Position numbers and translations under genes: made by a program. A DNA stretch of 64,000 nucleotides from a bacterium (lineage in GTDB: Bacteria > Hinthialibacterota > Hinthialibacteria > Hinthialibacterales > Hinthialibacteraceae): NCBI GenBank assembly GCA_016125385.1, contig WGLV01000002.1, positions 62,001-126,000 of the forward strand. The letters are read 5' to 3'. Positions 7,821 to 17,335 of this stretch are shown piece by piece. The notes under the pieces are model-generated. The model saw nothing but the letters and a program-made list of their open reading frames with translations. It ran no database searches and was not told where the DNA came from. The stretch's first letter is position 1; each line of letters starts with the position of its first letter.

Positions 7821-8894
7821 TCACCCTGCCTGTTTGTCTTTGACCACGGCGTCGAGGAAGGCGTTCGGGTTCCGCATATGCAACTGGCATTCTTCCGCGG
7901 TGATGAGACCGCGACGGTAGAGTTTAATCAGCGAGGCGTCGAGCGTCACCATGCCGTCTTTGGTACCGGTTTCAATGACCGAATACAGCTGATGCGTCTT
8001 GCCCTCACGGATCAGGTTGGCGCAGGAGTGTGTATTACGCAGAATCTCGACCGCAAGAACGCGGCCATCGCCGCTGGCGCGCGGCAACAGGCGCTGAGAC
8101 GCCACCGCCAGCAGGCTGAGCGATAATTGCACGCGTACCTGCTGTTGTTGATGCTCGGGGAAGACGTCGATGATGCGATCGATGGTCTGAACCGCGTCGT
8201 TGGTATGCAGCGTAGCCAGCACCAGGTGGCCGGTTTCGGCGGCGGTTAGTGCGGATGAGATAGTCTCCCAGTCGCGCAGCTCGCCGATCTGAATGATGTC
8301 CGGATCCTGACGCAGAACGAACTTGAGTGCGTTGCGGAACGACTGCGTATCGCCGCCCACTTCGCGTTGGTCGATGATGCTGTTCTTGTTGTGGTGGATG
8401 TATTCGATCGGGTCGTCGACGGTGATGATGTGACACCGCTTGTTCATGTTGATCAGATCGATCATCGACGCGAGAGTGGTCGATTTGCCATGACCGGTGG
8501 GGCCTGTGACGAGAAACAGGCCGTGCGACAGCATGGCGAGATCGTACACGATGGGTGGCAGACCCAGGTCTTTCAACTTGGGAATCTCATTGGGAATGGG
8601 TCGGAACGCCGCCGCCGAGCAACCGCGCTGCCAATAGCAGTTCACGCGGAAGCGGTGTTTGGAGCCGACGCCCAGCGAGAGGTCTAGTTCTTTTTTCTCT
8701 TCGTATTCCAAACGCTGCTTTTCGTTCAGCAAGGAATAGATCACACGTTTGGCTTCGTCCGGCGACATGGTGGGGTACTCAAGCGGGACCAGTTCACCGT
8801 GCAGGCGGATGATGGGCGGCGTCCCCGCCGTGAGCAGCAGGTCTGATGCGCCGCGATCGTATACGATGTGAAACAAATCCGCGATTTCAACCAT
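7821..8894 (-). CDS. pilT: Type IV pilus retraction ATPase PilT
   Basis: A hexameric cytoplasmic ATPase that drives pilus retraction and twitching motility. The N-terminal GASDLLLTAGTPP motif (residues 15-27) and Walker A GPTGHGKST (131-139) are diagnostic. The Asp box VDDPIEYIH, the Walker B region IIQIGELRDWETI and the His box GHLVLATLHTNDA follow in order. GELRDWET differs slightly from the common GEMRDLET. The start at 8894 is preferred because GAGAGGG lies six bases upstream; the longer frame adds ten residues. A second PilT-like ATPase lies 3.3 kb away on the same strand. Assignment to the PilT/PilU group is secure. Confidence 0.92.
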   Translation of the reverse strand: MVEIADLFHIVYDRGASDLLLTAGTPPIIRLHGELVPLEYPTMSPDEAKRVIYSLLNEKQRLEYEEKKELDLSLGVGSKHRFRVNCYWQRGCSAAAFRPIPNEIPKLKDLGLPPIVYDLAMLSHGLFLVTGPTGHGKSTTLASMIDLINMNKRCHIITVDDPIEYIHHNKNSIIDQREVGGDTQSFRNALKFVLRQDPDIIQIGELRDWETISSALTAAETGHLVLATLHTNDAVQTIDRIIDVFPEHQQQQVRVQLSLSLLAVASQRLLPRASGDGRVLAVEILRNTHSCANLIREGKTHQLYSVIETGTKDGMVTLDASLIKLYRRGLITAEECQLHMRNPNAFLDAVVKDKQAG

Positions 8895-8977
8895 TTTCAC
8901 CCTCTCACTGACGTCCGAGTTCATTCATCGTACAAGAATATCGCAAAAACTAAATTATGACCGGCATTGAAAGCAAT

Positions 8978-9595
8978 CTATGGGATGATGACTCCTCCAC
9001 TGAGTTGGAGGATTGTGTTGACAAACGCTTTTAGCTCGGAACACTGTTGAATCGCATCCCAAAGATCGTTCTCTTCCAAGATACGTTTCGCATCGCGAGG
9101 CTTGACGTAGCTGTCACGGCATTTGCCAATCTCAAATATCTCTTTGATCCGGTAAGCGGGCGGCTTGCCGTGATTTACAGTTTCAGGGTTACTCGGAAGC
9201 AATGTTCTGCTGTGTCCAGCAAGCTTCTGAATCGAAGACCAATAGGGAAGTAACCACGCTTCAAAATCATACTGGGCCGCGTGGGGATAAAACCTTGGCT
9301 CAATTCCCACCCACTGCCGCATCTTTTTTTTCGCGTCTGCTGCATCGATAAAATCTGGAGGATTGGTTCCGGTGTATACGTCGGTCAATGCAATTACATG
9401 ATCCGCCTTCACTTTCCCCATGTTCAGCAGAGCATTGACCAGGCGTTTCAAGTTGTCTCCGGTGGGGATTCGCCCGTTTTGTGGAACAGGGTTTAATTTT
9501 GGCATCCTGCCTTGGAGCCGTGTCTCAAGGAATTTCCTTAATGAAGGCATGAATGCTTTTTCGGTTTTTCCCTCAATGATGATGGAGATTTTCAC
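8978..9595 (-). CDS. DUF4276 (TOPRIM-like) protein, partner of the AAA ATPase
   Basis: DUF4276 proteins have a predicted TOPRIM-like nuclease fold. An N-terminal IIIEGKTE (catalytic-type Glu), LTDVYT (Asp) and QYDFEAWLL are visible. They are followed by the family's PETVNHGKPPAYRI motif and a C-terminal segment with KPRDAKRI and WDAIQQCSELKAF. The GTG start at 9595 overlaps the ATPase stop in a GTGA arrangement, so translation is coupled. The longer ATG frame from 9625 would begin inside the ATPase and lacks the family N-terminus. The gene ends in TAG. Paired ATPase and TOPRIM-type nuclease genes are common in phage defence (OLD, PARIS-like systems). That role is inferred here from architecture only. 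Confidence 0.8.
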   Translation of the reverse strand: MKISIIIEGKTEKAFMPSLRKFLETRLQGRMPKLNPVPQNGRIPTGDNLKRLVNALLNMGKVKADHVIALTDVYTGTNPPDFIDAADAKKKMRQWVGIEPRFYPHAAQYDFEAWLLPYWSSIQKLAGHSRTLLPSNPETVNHGKPPAYRIKEIFEIGKCRDSYVKPRDAKRILEENDLWDAIQQCSELKAFVNTILQLSGGVIIP

Positions 9596-10746
9596 GCCCG
9601 GCCCCCCATTTGACCCATCCGCCATGCATCATCAAGACTGTACTCTTTTAGCCATTCATCAAGTTGCATCGTATCCGCCCATTGCATTTGTGCATATCCA
9701 ACTTCACTGATGTCCATAACAACGACTTCGTGAGGCTCCAGAAAACGTATCAATCGATCGGAATGAGTCGCCACGATGATTTGGGTTCTCTTCGAGGCCT
9801 CTCGCATAAGATCAGCCAACAGGCTCAGCAGTTCTGGATGGAGGCTGACTTCCGGTTCATCAATCATGGTGATAGTTGTAAGATTCGGACTTTGCAGGAG
9901 GGAGACCAACCAAAGAAATCGTAAAGTTCCTTCAGAAAGCTGATGGATATAGATTGGATCCCGGAATTGCTTTTCTTTCCATGTCAATGAGAGCATCCCT
10001 GCCGCTGAGGGTGGAAATAGGAGTTTTTCGAAACCGGGAAAAGCGGATTTTAAAGTGTCTTCGATCGCCTCGTACCGGTTCGTATCACTTTCGCGGAGGT
10101 TGTAGAGAAAAGGAACCAAGTCTTCGCCGTCTTCACCTGGCAATCGAGCTGGTTTCATTTGCTGAGGTAATTTAACCGGCGCGTTCCGTCCAACATTTAA
10201 AACATGATATTGTGTTGTTGAACTTAGAGTCCGTCTCAATTCTTCGGGTTGTCTAAACATTTTGGGGACTTGAGACAGAGATGTTTCAAGAAAATTATGT
10301 TCCCAATCCGGTTTTCCCAAATGCCGTTCATTGATGTCATAATATCTTATACTGTTATATGTGGACTCAATATGCTTGAATGGGGCGGCATAGTCTCCTT
10401 CTCGCTTTTGAGATAGGATTTCCAGCGGTATTGCATATCCCTGCCCGCTTGGTTCGATTTTTAATTGGTATTCAAGCGGTTCGTAGCCGGGACAGTTCAT
10501 TTCAGCGCTGAGTGTTAAGTCTGGAATGAGTCCGCGAGTGCAAAGGTCAGACACTCCGCCGAGCAGATTCAATGTTCTGTTCATTGTCCCTGCCGCTGAC
10601 GCTGAGAGAAGCGACATCGCTTCGAGGAAAGAGGTTTTTCCGGCTCCATTAGCGCCAATCAGCACCATAAGCGGTCTCATCTCAATCTCAATTTCGCAAA
10701 GCCGACGAAATCCTTCTATACGAATTTTTTTGAGTTCATTGTACAT
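9592..10746 (-). CDS. AAA ATP-binding protein (AAA_21/OLD-like), defence-type
   Basis: An SMC/ABC-type ATPase without membrane segments. It shows Walker A GANGAGKT (residues 31-38), an ABC-like signature LSEGTLRFLW, Walker B ITMIDEPEVSLHPE and the switch histidine in IVATHSDRL. The C-terminal LDEWLKEYSLDDAWRMG-GG pattern is typical of ATPases paired with DUF4276. The start at 10746 has GAGGAG eight bases upstream; the longer frame lacks one. It overlaps the DUF4276 gene by four bases. The region is visibly AT-richer than its neighbours (22 G/C in the 60 bases from 10201, against 34 in the 60 from 8161), which suggests acquisition by transfer. A defence role is an inference. Confidence 0.85.
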   Translation of the reverse strand: MYNELKKIRIEGFRRLCEIEIEMRPLMVLIGANGAGKTSFLEAMSLLSASAAGTMNRTLNLLGGVSDLCTRGLIPDLTLSAEMNCPGYEPLEYQLKIEPSGQGYAIPLEILSQKREGDYAAPFKHIESTYNSIRYYDINERHLGKPDWEHNFLETSLSQVPKMFRQPEELRRTLSSTTQYHVLNVGRNAPVKLPQQMKPARLPGEDGEDLVPFLYNLRESDTNRYEAIEDTLKSAFPGFEKLLFPPSAAGMLSLTWKEKQFRDPIYIHQLSEGTLRFLWLVSLLQSPNLTTITMIDEPEVSLHPELLSLLADLMREASKRTQIIVATHSDRLIRFLEPHEVVVMDISEVGYAQMQWADTMQLDEWLKEYSLDDAWRMGQMGGRA

Positions 10747-10827
10747 TTCAGATGCTCCTCTAAATCGCATTCATGCGATGGAGGTTCCATTGTAGATGAT
10801 TTTCAATCACTTTTGGGGCGACAAATC

Positions 10828-12075
10828 TTATTTCTCACGGGCTTTCTTTTCTTCTGCCTCGCGTTTTTTGCGGAGTTCTTCCGCTTTTTGCAGCGCCTCT
10901 TTCAGGATTTCCTCCTGACTCCGCGTATCGGGTTTGAACTCCATCGTCGCAGACGCGATATCTGATCCGACGCCCGCGCCGTTTATCGCCCTGACTTTGA
11001 AGATAAATTCGGCGAAACGAGCCGGTTGAGTAAATTCAATCGACGCCTTCGGCTCCGTCGTCATAACCGTATGAGGCGGCATGACGCGAGCGTCTTCCGT
11101 CCAACTGTAAGCATAGCCTGTAATGCCTGATTCCTTATCCTGAGCGGGCTTCCAGTTCCATTCGACGGCGTTGCCAGCTTTTTTGCCTTCGAGACGGGAG
11201 ACGGGAGCGGGAGGCGTCCGGTCGATGGTGGTTTCGGCGATATTACGGGTTTTCCACAAATAGACGGCGTCGAGGCGGAAGGTATACGAGTGGTGAAGCG
11301 CCAGCGCTTTGCAGGGCGTGGTGAACGAAAACTGGGTGATCTGTTTCCGCTTTTCCGGAGGACCCAGAGCCGCGTTGAGGTTGATGACGTATTCGTTCCA
11401 GCGGGCCGTTTCATCACCACTGGTTGAAAACTGTTTCAAGGGCGCTTTCAGCGAGGCGGAGGCGGAAATAATGTTGACGGTCATGCCTTCGGGCGAGTCG
11501 TCCCATGCGAAGAATTCCAGATACCGGTAGTTCGACCAGTCTGTTAGGGGTATCCGGCTGGTGAAGCCAATTCCCACTACGTCATCGTCTTCCGCTTCGT
11601 ATTCACGGATTTTGTAGTCATAGATGTATTCGCCGCAGCGGGAGCCCTGAATCTGATGCTGGTTCACGACTCCCTGCTCAAGCGCGAATCCATTCATCGT
11701 GCAATTCATAAATACCTTGTACTCATCATCAATGCTTTCAAAGTCATTCAACGTGACTCGCTCGCTGTTTCCACCAGACTGGGCCATGTTGCGAAACTGC
11801 ATACGGTCGCCCCGGTCCCCAGCGTGGAAGGTAGGATGATCGAGCCGTGTGGGTTCGGTTCCGCTGATGGGAACCCATGCCATCGCGGATGCGTCCAGCG
11901 CTTCTCGGGCGTACAGGGTTGAAATAGCGTCTGATTCAGGCGGATCAAAACTCAGATAAACCGTGATGTCCGGTGTGGAATATTCGGGCAGATCGGCGAT
12001 GCTGGACGTAACATCCTCGGCATGAGCGCTGATAACGGCGATAAACAGAAAAAAGATAAAGGAGCAGCGTATCAT
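10828..12075 (-). CDS. Secreted protein with carbohydrate-binding-like and fibronectin-III-like domains
   Basis: A short signal peptide (MIRCSFIFFLFIAVISAHA, likely cut before EDV) precedes a beta-rich region to about residue 270. That region has a FAWDDSPEGMTVNI stretch and looks like a jelly-roll binding domain. A fibronectin-III-like domain follows (about 285-385: DRTPPAPVSRLEGKK, then an ITGYAYSWTEDA segment). The tail is a charged Lys/Glu-rich helix. No catalytic motif is seen. GAGAGGG lies seven bases before the ATG. It lies between the AAA/DUF4276 pair and the second PilT gene on the same strand, but its job there is unknown. Confidence 0.65.
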   Translation of the reverse strand: MIRCSFIFFLFIAVISAHAEDVTSSIADLPEYSTPDITVYLSFDPPESDAISTLYAREALDASAMAWVPISGTEPTRLDHPTFHAGDRGDRMQFRNMAQSGGNSERVTLNDFESIDDEYKVFMNCTMNGFALEQGVVNQHQIQGSRCGEYIYDYKIREYEAEDDDVVGIGFTSRIPLTDWSNYRYLEFFAWDDSPEGMTVNIISASASLKAPLKQFSTSGDETARWNEYVINLNAALGPPEKRKQITQFSFTTPCKALALHHSYTFRLDAVYLWKTRNIAETTIDRTPPAPVSRLEGKKAGNAVEWNWKPAQDKESGITGYAYSWTEDARVMPPHTVMTTEPKASIEFTQPARFAEFIFKVRAINGAGVGSDIASATMEFKPDTRSQEEILKEALQKAEELRKKREAEEKKAREK

Positions 12076-12227
12076 TCAGGCCCTCTCATTGTGATGGTGA
12101 ATTGGGTCAATGGTAGCCCTGACGGGGCTGGTTCCACAGACCTCATGGTGATTCTTTGATTTCAAACGCCGTTCGGGCGGGATGGTAACGTGAAAAAAGA
12201 GCCTTCATGGATGAAGAAGAATAAGCG

Positions 12228-13343
12228 TTACGCGGATTCAACTTCATCATCACGATGAAAGAAACTGATCGAGTCAGAGCCAGTGAACATGCCGCGCGCG
12301 TTCATCTTGAATTCCTCGGGGTTTGAACTGGCGGTGATGGCTTCTTCAAAGGTGATCGTTTCCTGACGATAGAGGGCCAGCAGCGATTGATTGAAGGTCT
12401 GCATGCCGAATTCCTTGCCCTTTTGCATGATTTCAGGCAGGTTCCAGTGTTCACCCTGGCGCAGGGTTTTGCGGACCAGCGGCGTGGCGCGAAGAATTTC
12501 GAGCGCGGGGACGCGTCCATTGCCGTCCTTGCGGCGCAACAGGCGCATAGCCACGATGCCCTCCAGTGAAAGCGCGAGTTCTTCACGTACCTGGGCTTTG
12601 AGGTGGTCGGGGAAATAGTTGATGATGCGGTCGAGGGTGTGTACCACGTCGGTTGTGTGCAGGGTAGACAGCACGAGGTGACCGGTTTCAGCGGCGGAGA
12701 TCGCGGTCATCATGGTGTCGGAGTCGCGCATTTCGCCAATGAGGATGATATCGGGGCTTTGGCGTACGACATGTCGCAGGGCGTCGGTAAAACTCTGCGT
12801 GTCATAGCCGACTTCGCGCTGATTGATGACGGACCGCTCGTCTTTGTAGACGAATTCGATCGGGTCTTCGATGGTCATGACGTGTTTAGCGAACTGTTTG
12901 TTAACGTGTGTAATCATCGCCGCCAGCGTTGTTGATTTCCCGCTCCCCGTCGCGCCGGTCAGAAGCACCAGACCGCGCGGCAACTCGGAAAACTCCTGCA
13001 GAATCGGCGGGAGGCCAAGCGTGTTAAAACGAAGGTCCTCGTCAAGAATACAGCGCGCCGCCATACCGATGTGGCCTTGTTGCCGAAAGAGATTGATTCG
13101 AAATCGTTCGCCGCTCTCAATGGTGTAGGCGAAATCAAGATCGGGTCGTTCCTGGAAGATGGATTTCTGATGATCGGTCAACATCACCCGCGAGGCGTCA
13201 TCGATTTCGGCGTCGGTCAGCGAGGGCATATCCAGGCGTTCGATCACGCCATGTATTCGATAACAGGGGGGAATGCCGACTTTCAGATAGAGATCGGAGG
13301 CGTGTGAAGAACGCATATCGCGCAGCAATGTAAAGATATCCAT
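12228..13343 (-). CDS. PilT/PilU-type pilus ATPase (second paralogue)
   Basis: This is a second retraction-type ATPase. HASDLYLKVGIPP (residues 14-26), Walker A GATGSGKST (130-138), IEDPIEFVY, IILIGEMRDSDTM (Walker B region) and GHLVLSTLHTTD are all intact, so it should be active. Its C-terminus is longer and more polar than that of the first copy, ending in FFHRDDEVESA, as PilU-type proteins often do. The start at 13343 is preced by GGGGGAG; the longer frame to 13385 has none. A PilU-like accessory role beside the PilT at 7.8 kb is plausible but not proven. Confidence 0.88.
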   Translation of the reverse strand: MDIFTLLRDMRSSHASDLYLKVGIPPCYRIHGVIERLDMPSLTDAEIDDASRVMLTDHQKSIFQERPDLDFAYTIESGERFRINLFRQQGHIGMAARCILDEDLRFNTLGLPPILQEFSELPRGLVLLTGATGSGKSTTLAAMITHVNKQFAKHVMTIEDPIEFVYKDERSVINQREVGYDTQSFTDALRHVVRQSPDIILIGEMRDSDTMMTAISAAETGHLVLSTLHTTDVVHTLDRIINYFPDHLKAQVREELALSLEGIVAMRLLRRKDGNGRVPALEILRATPLVRKTLRQGEHWNLPEIMQKGKEFGMQTFNQSLLALYRQETITFEEAITASSNPEEFKMNARGMFTGSDSISFFHRDDEVESA

Positions 13344-13466
13344 GACTCCCCCTGTGTTTCCATATTGATCGGATTGGCGAATCAATTGATACGCTATATA
13401 TAGTAGCGAAAATCGCCCTCGATGGCAGGTTATATCCTTAATCCACCGTCAAATATCCTTGAAAAC

Positions 13467-13500
13467 GAAACGCGAGTGGATTGAACTCCACCCGCGTTTC
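13467..13500 (-). terminator. Terminator hairpin downstream of the alkaline phosphatase
   Basis: Arms 13467-13480 and 13487-13500 pair over 14 positions with one mismatch and a 6-base loop. On the minus strand a GTTTTC tract follows. It lies 27 bases after the phosphatase stop. Confidence 0.65.
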
Positions 13501-13526
13501 AGGTCTTACGTAAAGAGAAAAACGAT

Positions 13527-14858
13527 TCAGCGAATCATACCCGAAGCGGTCATGATGATATCGAACACGTCGGTGTTTTCACGCCAACCGCTGCATCCCT
13601 CTGATCCAGGGCCATAGCCGAACAGCGCGACCGGGGTGGCGGAGTGGCCATTGGTGTTGAAATGCACCTGATTGAAGCGGGTGAGAATGTTGCCCCACAC
13701 GCGGTCGGGATGCGCCCAGTTCTTTACCAGCTCCTCTACTTCAGCGTCGTTCAATTCAACGCCCACGTCGGTTCTGAACGCCTGTTTGATCCGATCAGCG
13801 CCGGGGGCGTCGCCAAGTTCTTCCCGAATTACGGAGAGTGGTTTTGATTGCATACCGAGAGTGCGCAATGATTCATCGTTTCCGCCGACGATGGACATAC
13901 CACCGGTTTCATGGTCGGCGGTAACGATAATCAGCGTGTCGGGATTATTGTGCGCGAAGTCCAGTGCAACGGCGATGGTTTTGTCGAATTCCTCCATTTC
14001 GCGCATTACGCTGGCGGCGTCGTTGGGATGGGCGTTTTTGTCAATTTTTGCGCCTTCGATCATCATGAAGAAGCCTTCGTTATCATTGGCGAGCTGGTCA
14101 AGCGCAACGCTGGTGATTTCAGACAATGTGACGGACGTCCTCTCGGACGGGGCGGGGAAGTCGATGTATGGAGTCTGCACGTCCAACACGCCGTAAATCT
14201 TCTTCACGGGATTGGCGGCTTTCAGCTCCGGTATGGTTCGGACGATCTGATAGCCGTTACGTTGAGCCAGCTGATCGATAGGGCCCTGGTTTTTAAACAT
14301 GCTGGACGTCTGGAGTACGCCGCCAGGAAACGCTGTTCCAAGAAGCACATCAGGTTGCGTGACATTAAACGCCATGGGGATGATCGTGTCATAATCATTA
14401 CGCGATTTCGCGTGTGAGAGAAAAGACGATTCGGTGGCGTCGTAAGGAGGAATGTTGGTCACGATACCTGTTTTCTTGCCGTTCTTTTTCGCGATCTCGA
14501 GCAGCGTGGGGTAGGTGTTGCCGTCCGCGTCCATCGCAACGCGGCCGTTGAGTGTTTTGATCCCGCACGAAAACGCGGTGGCGCCGGCCGCCGAATCGGT
14601 AACGAGGCCGCTCGCGGATGAATGTTGCATAAACCCGGTGGAGCCAAGGTCCATAAGTTCCGAAAACGCGGGATAGGTTTTCAGGATGCGGCGGGCGTAC
14701 AGATCGTAGAGCTGCATATGCACGGGACCCATCCCGTCACCGATCATCAGGATGATGTTGCGCGCGGCGAGAGCGTCCGCGTGGACGGGCGCCGTAATCA
14801 CGAATAACGCAATCAGCATGAGCCAGAAGGCGAATCGCAAAGCAGTCTGATTTTTCAT
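13527..14858 (-). CDS. Alkaline phosphatase, secreted
   Basis: A periplasmic or extracellular phosphomonoesterase with two zinc ions and one magnesium ion in known members. A signal peptide (residues 1-27, ending PVHA) is followed by the metal-binding IILMIGDGMG with Asp41. The nucleophile is Ser89 in TDSAAGATAFSCGIKT, and TADHETGGM near residue 315 holds further metal ligands. The length of 443 residues is normal. GGAGA lies upstream of the ATG at slightly long spacing. It is a single-gene unit with its own terminator. Together with the PhoD-like protein at 27.7 kb it suggests phosphate scavenging. No Pho box was recognised. Confidence 0.92.
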   Translation of the reverse strand: MKNQTALRFAFWLMLIALFVITAPVHADALAARNIILMIGDGMGPVHMQLYDLYARRILKTYPAFSELMDLGSTGFMQHSSASGLVTDSAAGATAFSCGIKTLNGRVAMDADGNTYPTLLEIAKKNGKKTGIVTNIPPYDATESSFLSHAKSRNDYDTIIPMAFNVTQPDVLLGTAFPGGVLQTSSMFKNQGPIDQLAQRNGYQIVRTIPELKAANPVKKIYGVLDVQTPYIDFPAPSERTSVTLSEITSVALDQLANDNEGFFMMIEGAKIDKNAHPNDAASVMREMEEFDKTIAVALDFAHNNPDTLIIVTADHETGGMSIVGGNDESLRTLGMQSKPLSVIREELGDAPGADRIKQAFRTDVGVELNDAEVEELVKNWAHPDRVWGNILTRFNQVHFNTNGHSATPVALFGYGPGSEGCSGWRENTDVFDIIMTASGMIR

Positions 14859-15084
14859 CGAGTTTCGTTTCTCCGGTAATCATTTTTTCGTGTTGTAACA
14901 CGACTTCTTATACTATCAGGCGGTTGAATCCGGTTAAAGCGTCGATCGTAGCGTAATGAATTTCTAACAGGAGAGAGAGCGCCATGGGCGTTGTCTCTTT
15001 CGACGAGGAAGCTCGTATGAGACAATTTCGTTAATCCATAGTAAATCATCGCTCATCAAGGAATGCTTCAGGGAGAATACAAAA

Positions 15085-17298
15085 ATGCGCAACGTTTTTC
15101 ATCGGATCGCTTTTCTATTCGTATGTATTCTGCTCACCAGTTTCACTCAATTCACCTGGTGCGAAACGCTTGAAATCAAAAGCGCGGCGATTCAGCTGAG
15201 CGTAGACGATGGCGCCGGTTGGGCGTTATCCGATCTGGACGCCGGCGTACGGTGGCCATCCCAGGGCTGGGAGCGCTTTGGAATCGAAAAGGAGGGCGCC
15301 TCGCTCAAGGCGGAAAGGAAATCATCTAACCGGATCATCGTCTCCAACCCGGAGGGCGGTTCCGTGGAATTTTCGCTGGAAGAGCGAGGCCGGTGCGTCA
15401 CCGTTCGCTACGATGGCGTGGAAGGCGATATCCGCGTTTTGGGTGATGCGTTGCGGGTTTCGCGTGATGAAGACGGCTATCTGATCGTGCCCTGCCGCGA
15501 AGGCCTGTTGATCCCCGCCGACAGCGGCAAGACGTTCAAACACACGTTCGGTGCGTCGGATTATGAAGGCTGCCATATGTTTATGATGGGTTTTCATAAG
15601 AGCGGCGCCTCGCTGTTATTCACCTGGGATGATGCGTATGTGCGGCCTGAAGTCGAAAGCCGGTTGCTTGATAACGATCCACAAAAGCAGGCGATCGACG
15701 CCACGGTGACGTTCAGCCGCACGGCGCGCTCTTTCCAGCTGCGCCCTTTGGGGAAGAGCGATTGGAACCAGATGGCGAGCGCTTACCGGAGAGTCGCTGA
15801 AAAGAAAGGCTACGCGGTAACATTGAAACAGAAAATACGCCGGGATCCGCATCTCGAAAAACTGCTTGGCGCCTGCGACGCCAAGTTGTGGACCTGCCTC
15901 GCGCGGCGCATGAATGACGACAGCACCGCGGAAGAAAGCGTGAAGGTTCACTGGACGTTCGATGAAGCCGCCCGTATCGCCGAACACCTCAGTGAAGACC
16001 TTAAAATCGATCGCTGCCTTTTCATGGTCGGCGGCTGGACGGAGGGCGGCTATGACTGCCGGCATCCTGACAACCTGCCCGCCAATCCCGAGTGCGGCGG
16101 AAACGACGCGCTCGCCGACGCGATGAAACGGATTCAGGATCTCGGTTATGTAGGCTGCCTGCACGATAACTATCAGGATATGTACAAAGACGCGCGCAGC
16201 TGGGATCCGAAGTACATTCAAAAACGGCCGGATGGTACATTGGCGGTTGGCGGACGCTGGCTGGGAGGACGCGCCTATATCGTCTGCGCCAAAGAGCAGG
16301 TCGGTTTGGCGATGAGACCGCAAAACCTGCCTGAAACAAAAAAACTGTTCGATCCGTGGAGTTACTTCATCGATACGACCTATGCCGCTGGTCCGCAGGA
16401 GTGTTTTGATGAGAACCATCCACTGACTAAGAATGATGATATCGAATGGAAAAGCAAACTGAGCGACGCGGCGCGTGACGTGTTTGGAATTTTCGGCAGC
16501 GAATGCGGCAGAGAATGGGCTTTGCCGCACAGCGATTTCTTCGAAGGCCTGGTTGGCGTGTCGGGGACTTACTATCACCAGCTGAAGCCAGAGGAACTGG
16601 GCGCCGTGCCGATTCCGTTCTGGGAAATGGTATATCACGACTGCGAAGTCTGTTATGGAAAATACGGCTATGACTTCGCGAAAGCGGGCGAGTTCGTCGC
16701 GCATCATGCGCTGGCGGCGCGCACGATGTATTACCACTCGTTTCCTGATCATCTCTACTGGACGCGTGACGCGCGGCCTCGTGAGCTTGACGCGGCTGGA
16801 TGTTATGCGCGATCGGACGGGGGCTGGGCGGATGGCATGCATCCCTACGACGCGTTTATCAAGAACACGCAGGAAGCCCTGGGGCCGCTGAATCGCCTGA
16901 CCGCGCATATGAGACTGGAACGTCTTGAATTTCTGACTCCGGATCGTGGTCTCAGAAAAGCAACCTATGGAAACGGACGCGACGCGGTAACGGTTGTCGC
17001 CAACCTGAGCGACGTCGATCGTGAAGTGACTTCACAGTGGGGCGGCGACGTGATTCTTCCCGCGTGGGGGTTCTGTGTCGATGCTCCCCGTTTCACCGCG
17101 TTTTACGCCACGCGCTGGAACGGACGTGAGTATCCCGGCGGCGCGCTGTTTACGATTCAGCCGGAAGGAAGATCCACGCTCGATAAAGCCAAAAAAGTGC
17201 GAATTTTTCATGGATTCGGCGATGCGGTGGTGTCATGGCGTGGCGAAAACTTTTCCGTTCCGAGAGAAGGAGTCGTTGAACCGGGGCGGGAGTATTAA
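15085..17298 (+). CDS. Secreted glycoside hydrolase-like protein (DUF5696/GH101-like)
   Basis: A signal peptide (residues 1-26, ending FTWC) starts a 737-residue exported protein. The N-terminal third looks like the beta-sandwich that precedes catalytic barrels in such enzymes. The middle has TIM-barrel-like motifs: FMVGGWTEGGYDCRHP, the GYVGCLHDNYQDMY segment, YFIDTTYAAGPQECFDENHP and FGSECGREWALP. This set, with acidic residues at strand ends, matches DUF5696 and distantly GH101-like proteins. The C-terminal 130 residues form a second beta domain. AGGGAGAA precedes the ATG. The substrate is probably a glycan. The family call is made from motif memory and is moderate. Confidence 0.6.
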   Translation: MRNVFHRIAFLFVCILLTSFTQFTWCETLEIKSAAIQLSVDDGAGWALSDLDAGVRWPSQGWERFGIEKEGASLKAERKSSNRIIVSNPEGGSVEFSLEERGRCVTVRYDGVEGDIRVLGDALRVSRDEDGYLIVPCREGLLIPADSGKTFKHTFGASDYEGCHMFMMGFHKSGASLLFTWDDAYVRPEVESRLLDNDPQKQAIDATVTFSRTARSFQLRPLGKSDWNQMASAYRRVAEKKGYAVTLKQKIRRDPHLEKLLGACDAKLWTCLARRMNDDSTAEESVKVHWTFDEAARIAEHLSEDLKIDRCLFMVGGWTEGGYDCRHPDNLPANPECGGNDALADAMKRIQDLGYVGCLHDNYQDMYKDARSWDPKYIQKRPDGTLAVGGRWLGGRAYIVCAKEQVGLAMRPQNLPETKKLFDPWSYFIDTTYAAGPQECFDENHPLTKNDDIEWKSKLSDAARDVFGIFGSECGREWALPHSDFFEGLVGVSGTYYHQLKPEELGAVPIPFWEMVYHDCEVCYGKYGYDFAKAGEFVAHHALAARTMYYHSFPDHLYWTRDARPRELDAAGCYARSDGGWADGMHPYDAFIKNTQEALGPLNRLTAHMRLERLEFLTPDRGLRKATYGNGRDAVTVVANLSDVDREVTSQWGGDVILPAWGFCVDAPRFTAFYATRWNGREYPGGALFTIQPEGRSTLDKAKKVRIFHGFGDAVVSWRGENFSVPREGVVEPGREY

Positions 17299-17335
17299 CC
17301 CGACTCGATCAATTCAAAAACCTGTAAACGGAAAA

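Noticed and set aside
15616-16908. A 430-codon minus-strand frame inside the secreted hydrolase-like gene
   Set aside because: It lies fully within a gene with a signal peptide and ribosome-binding site. Its own sequence is Arg/Val/Ile-rich with no motif.
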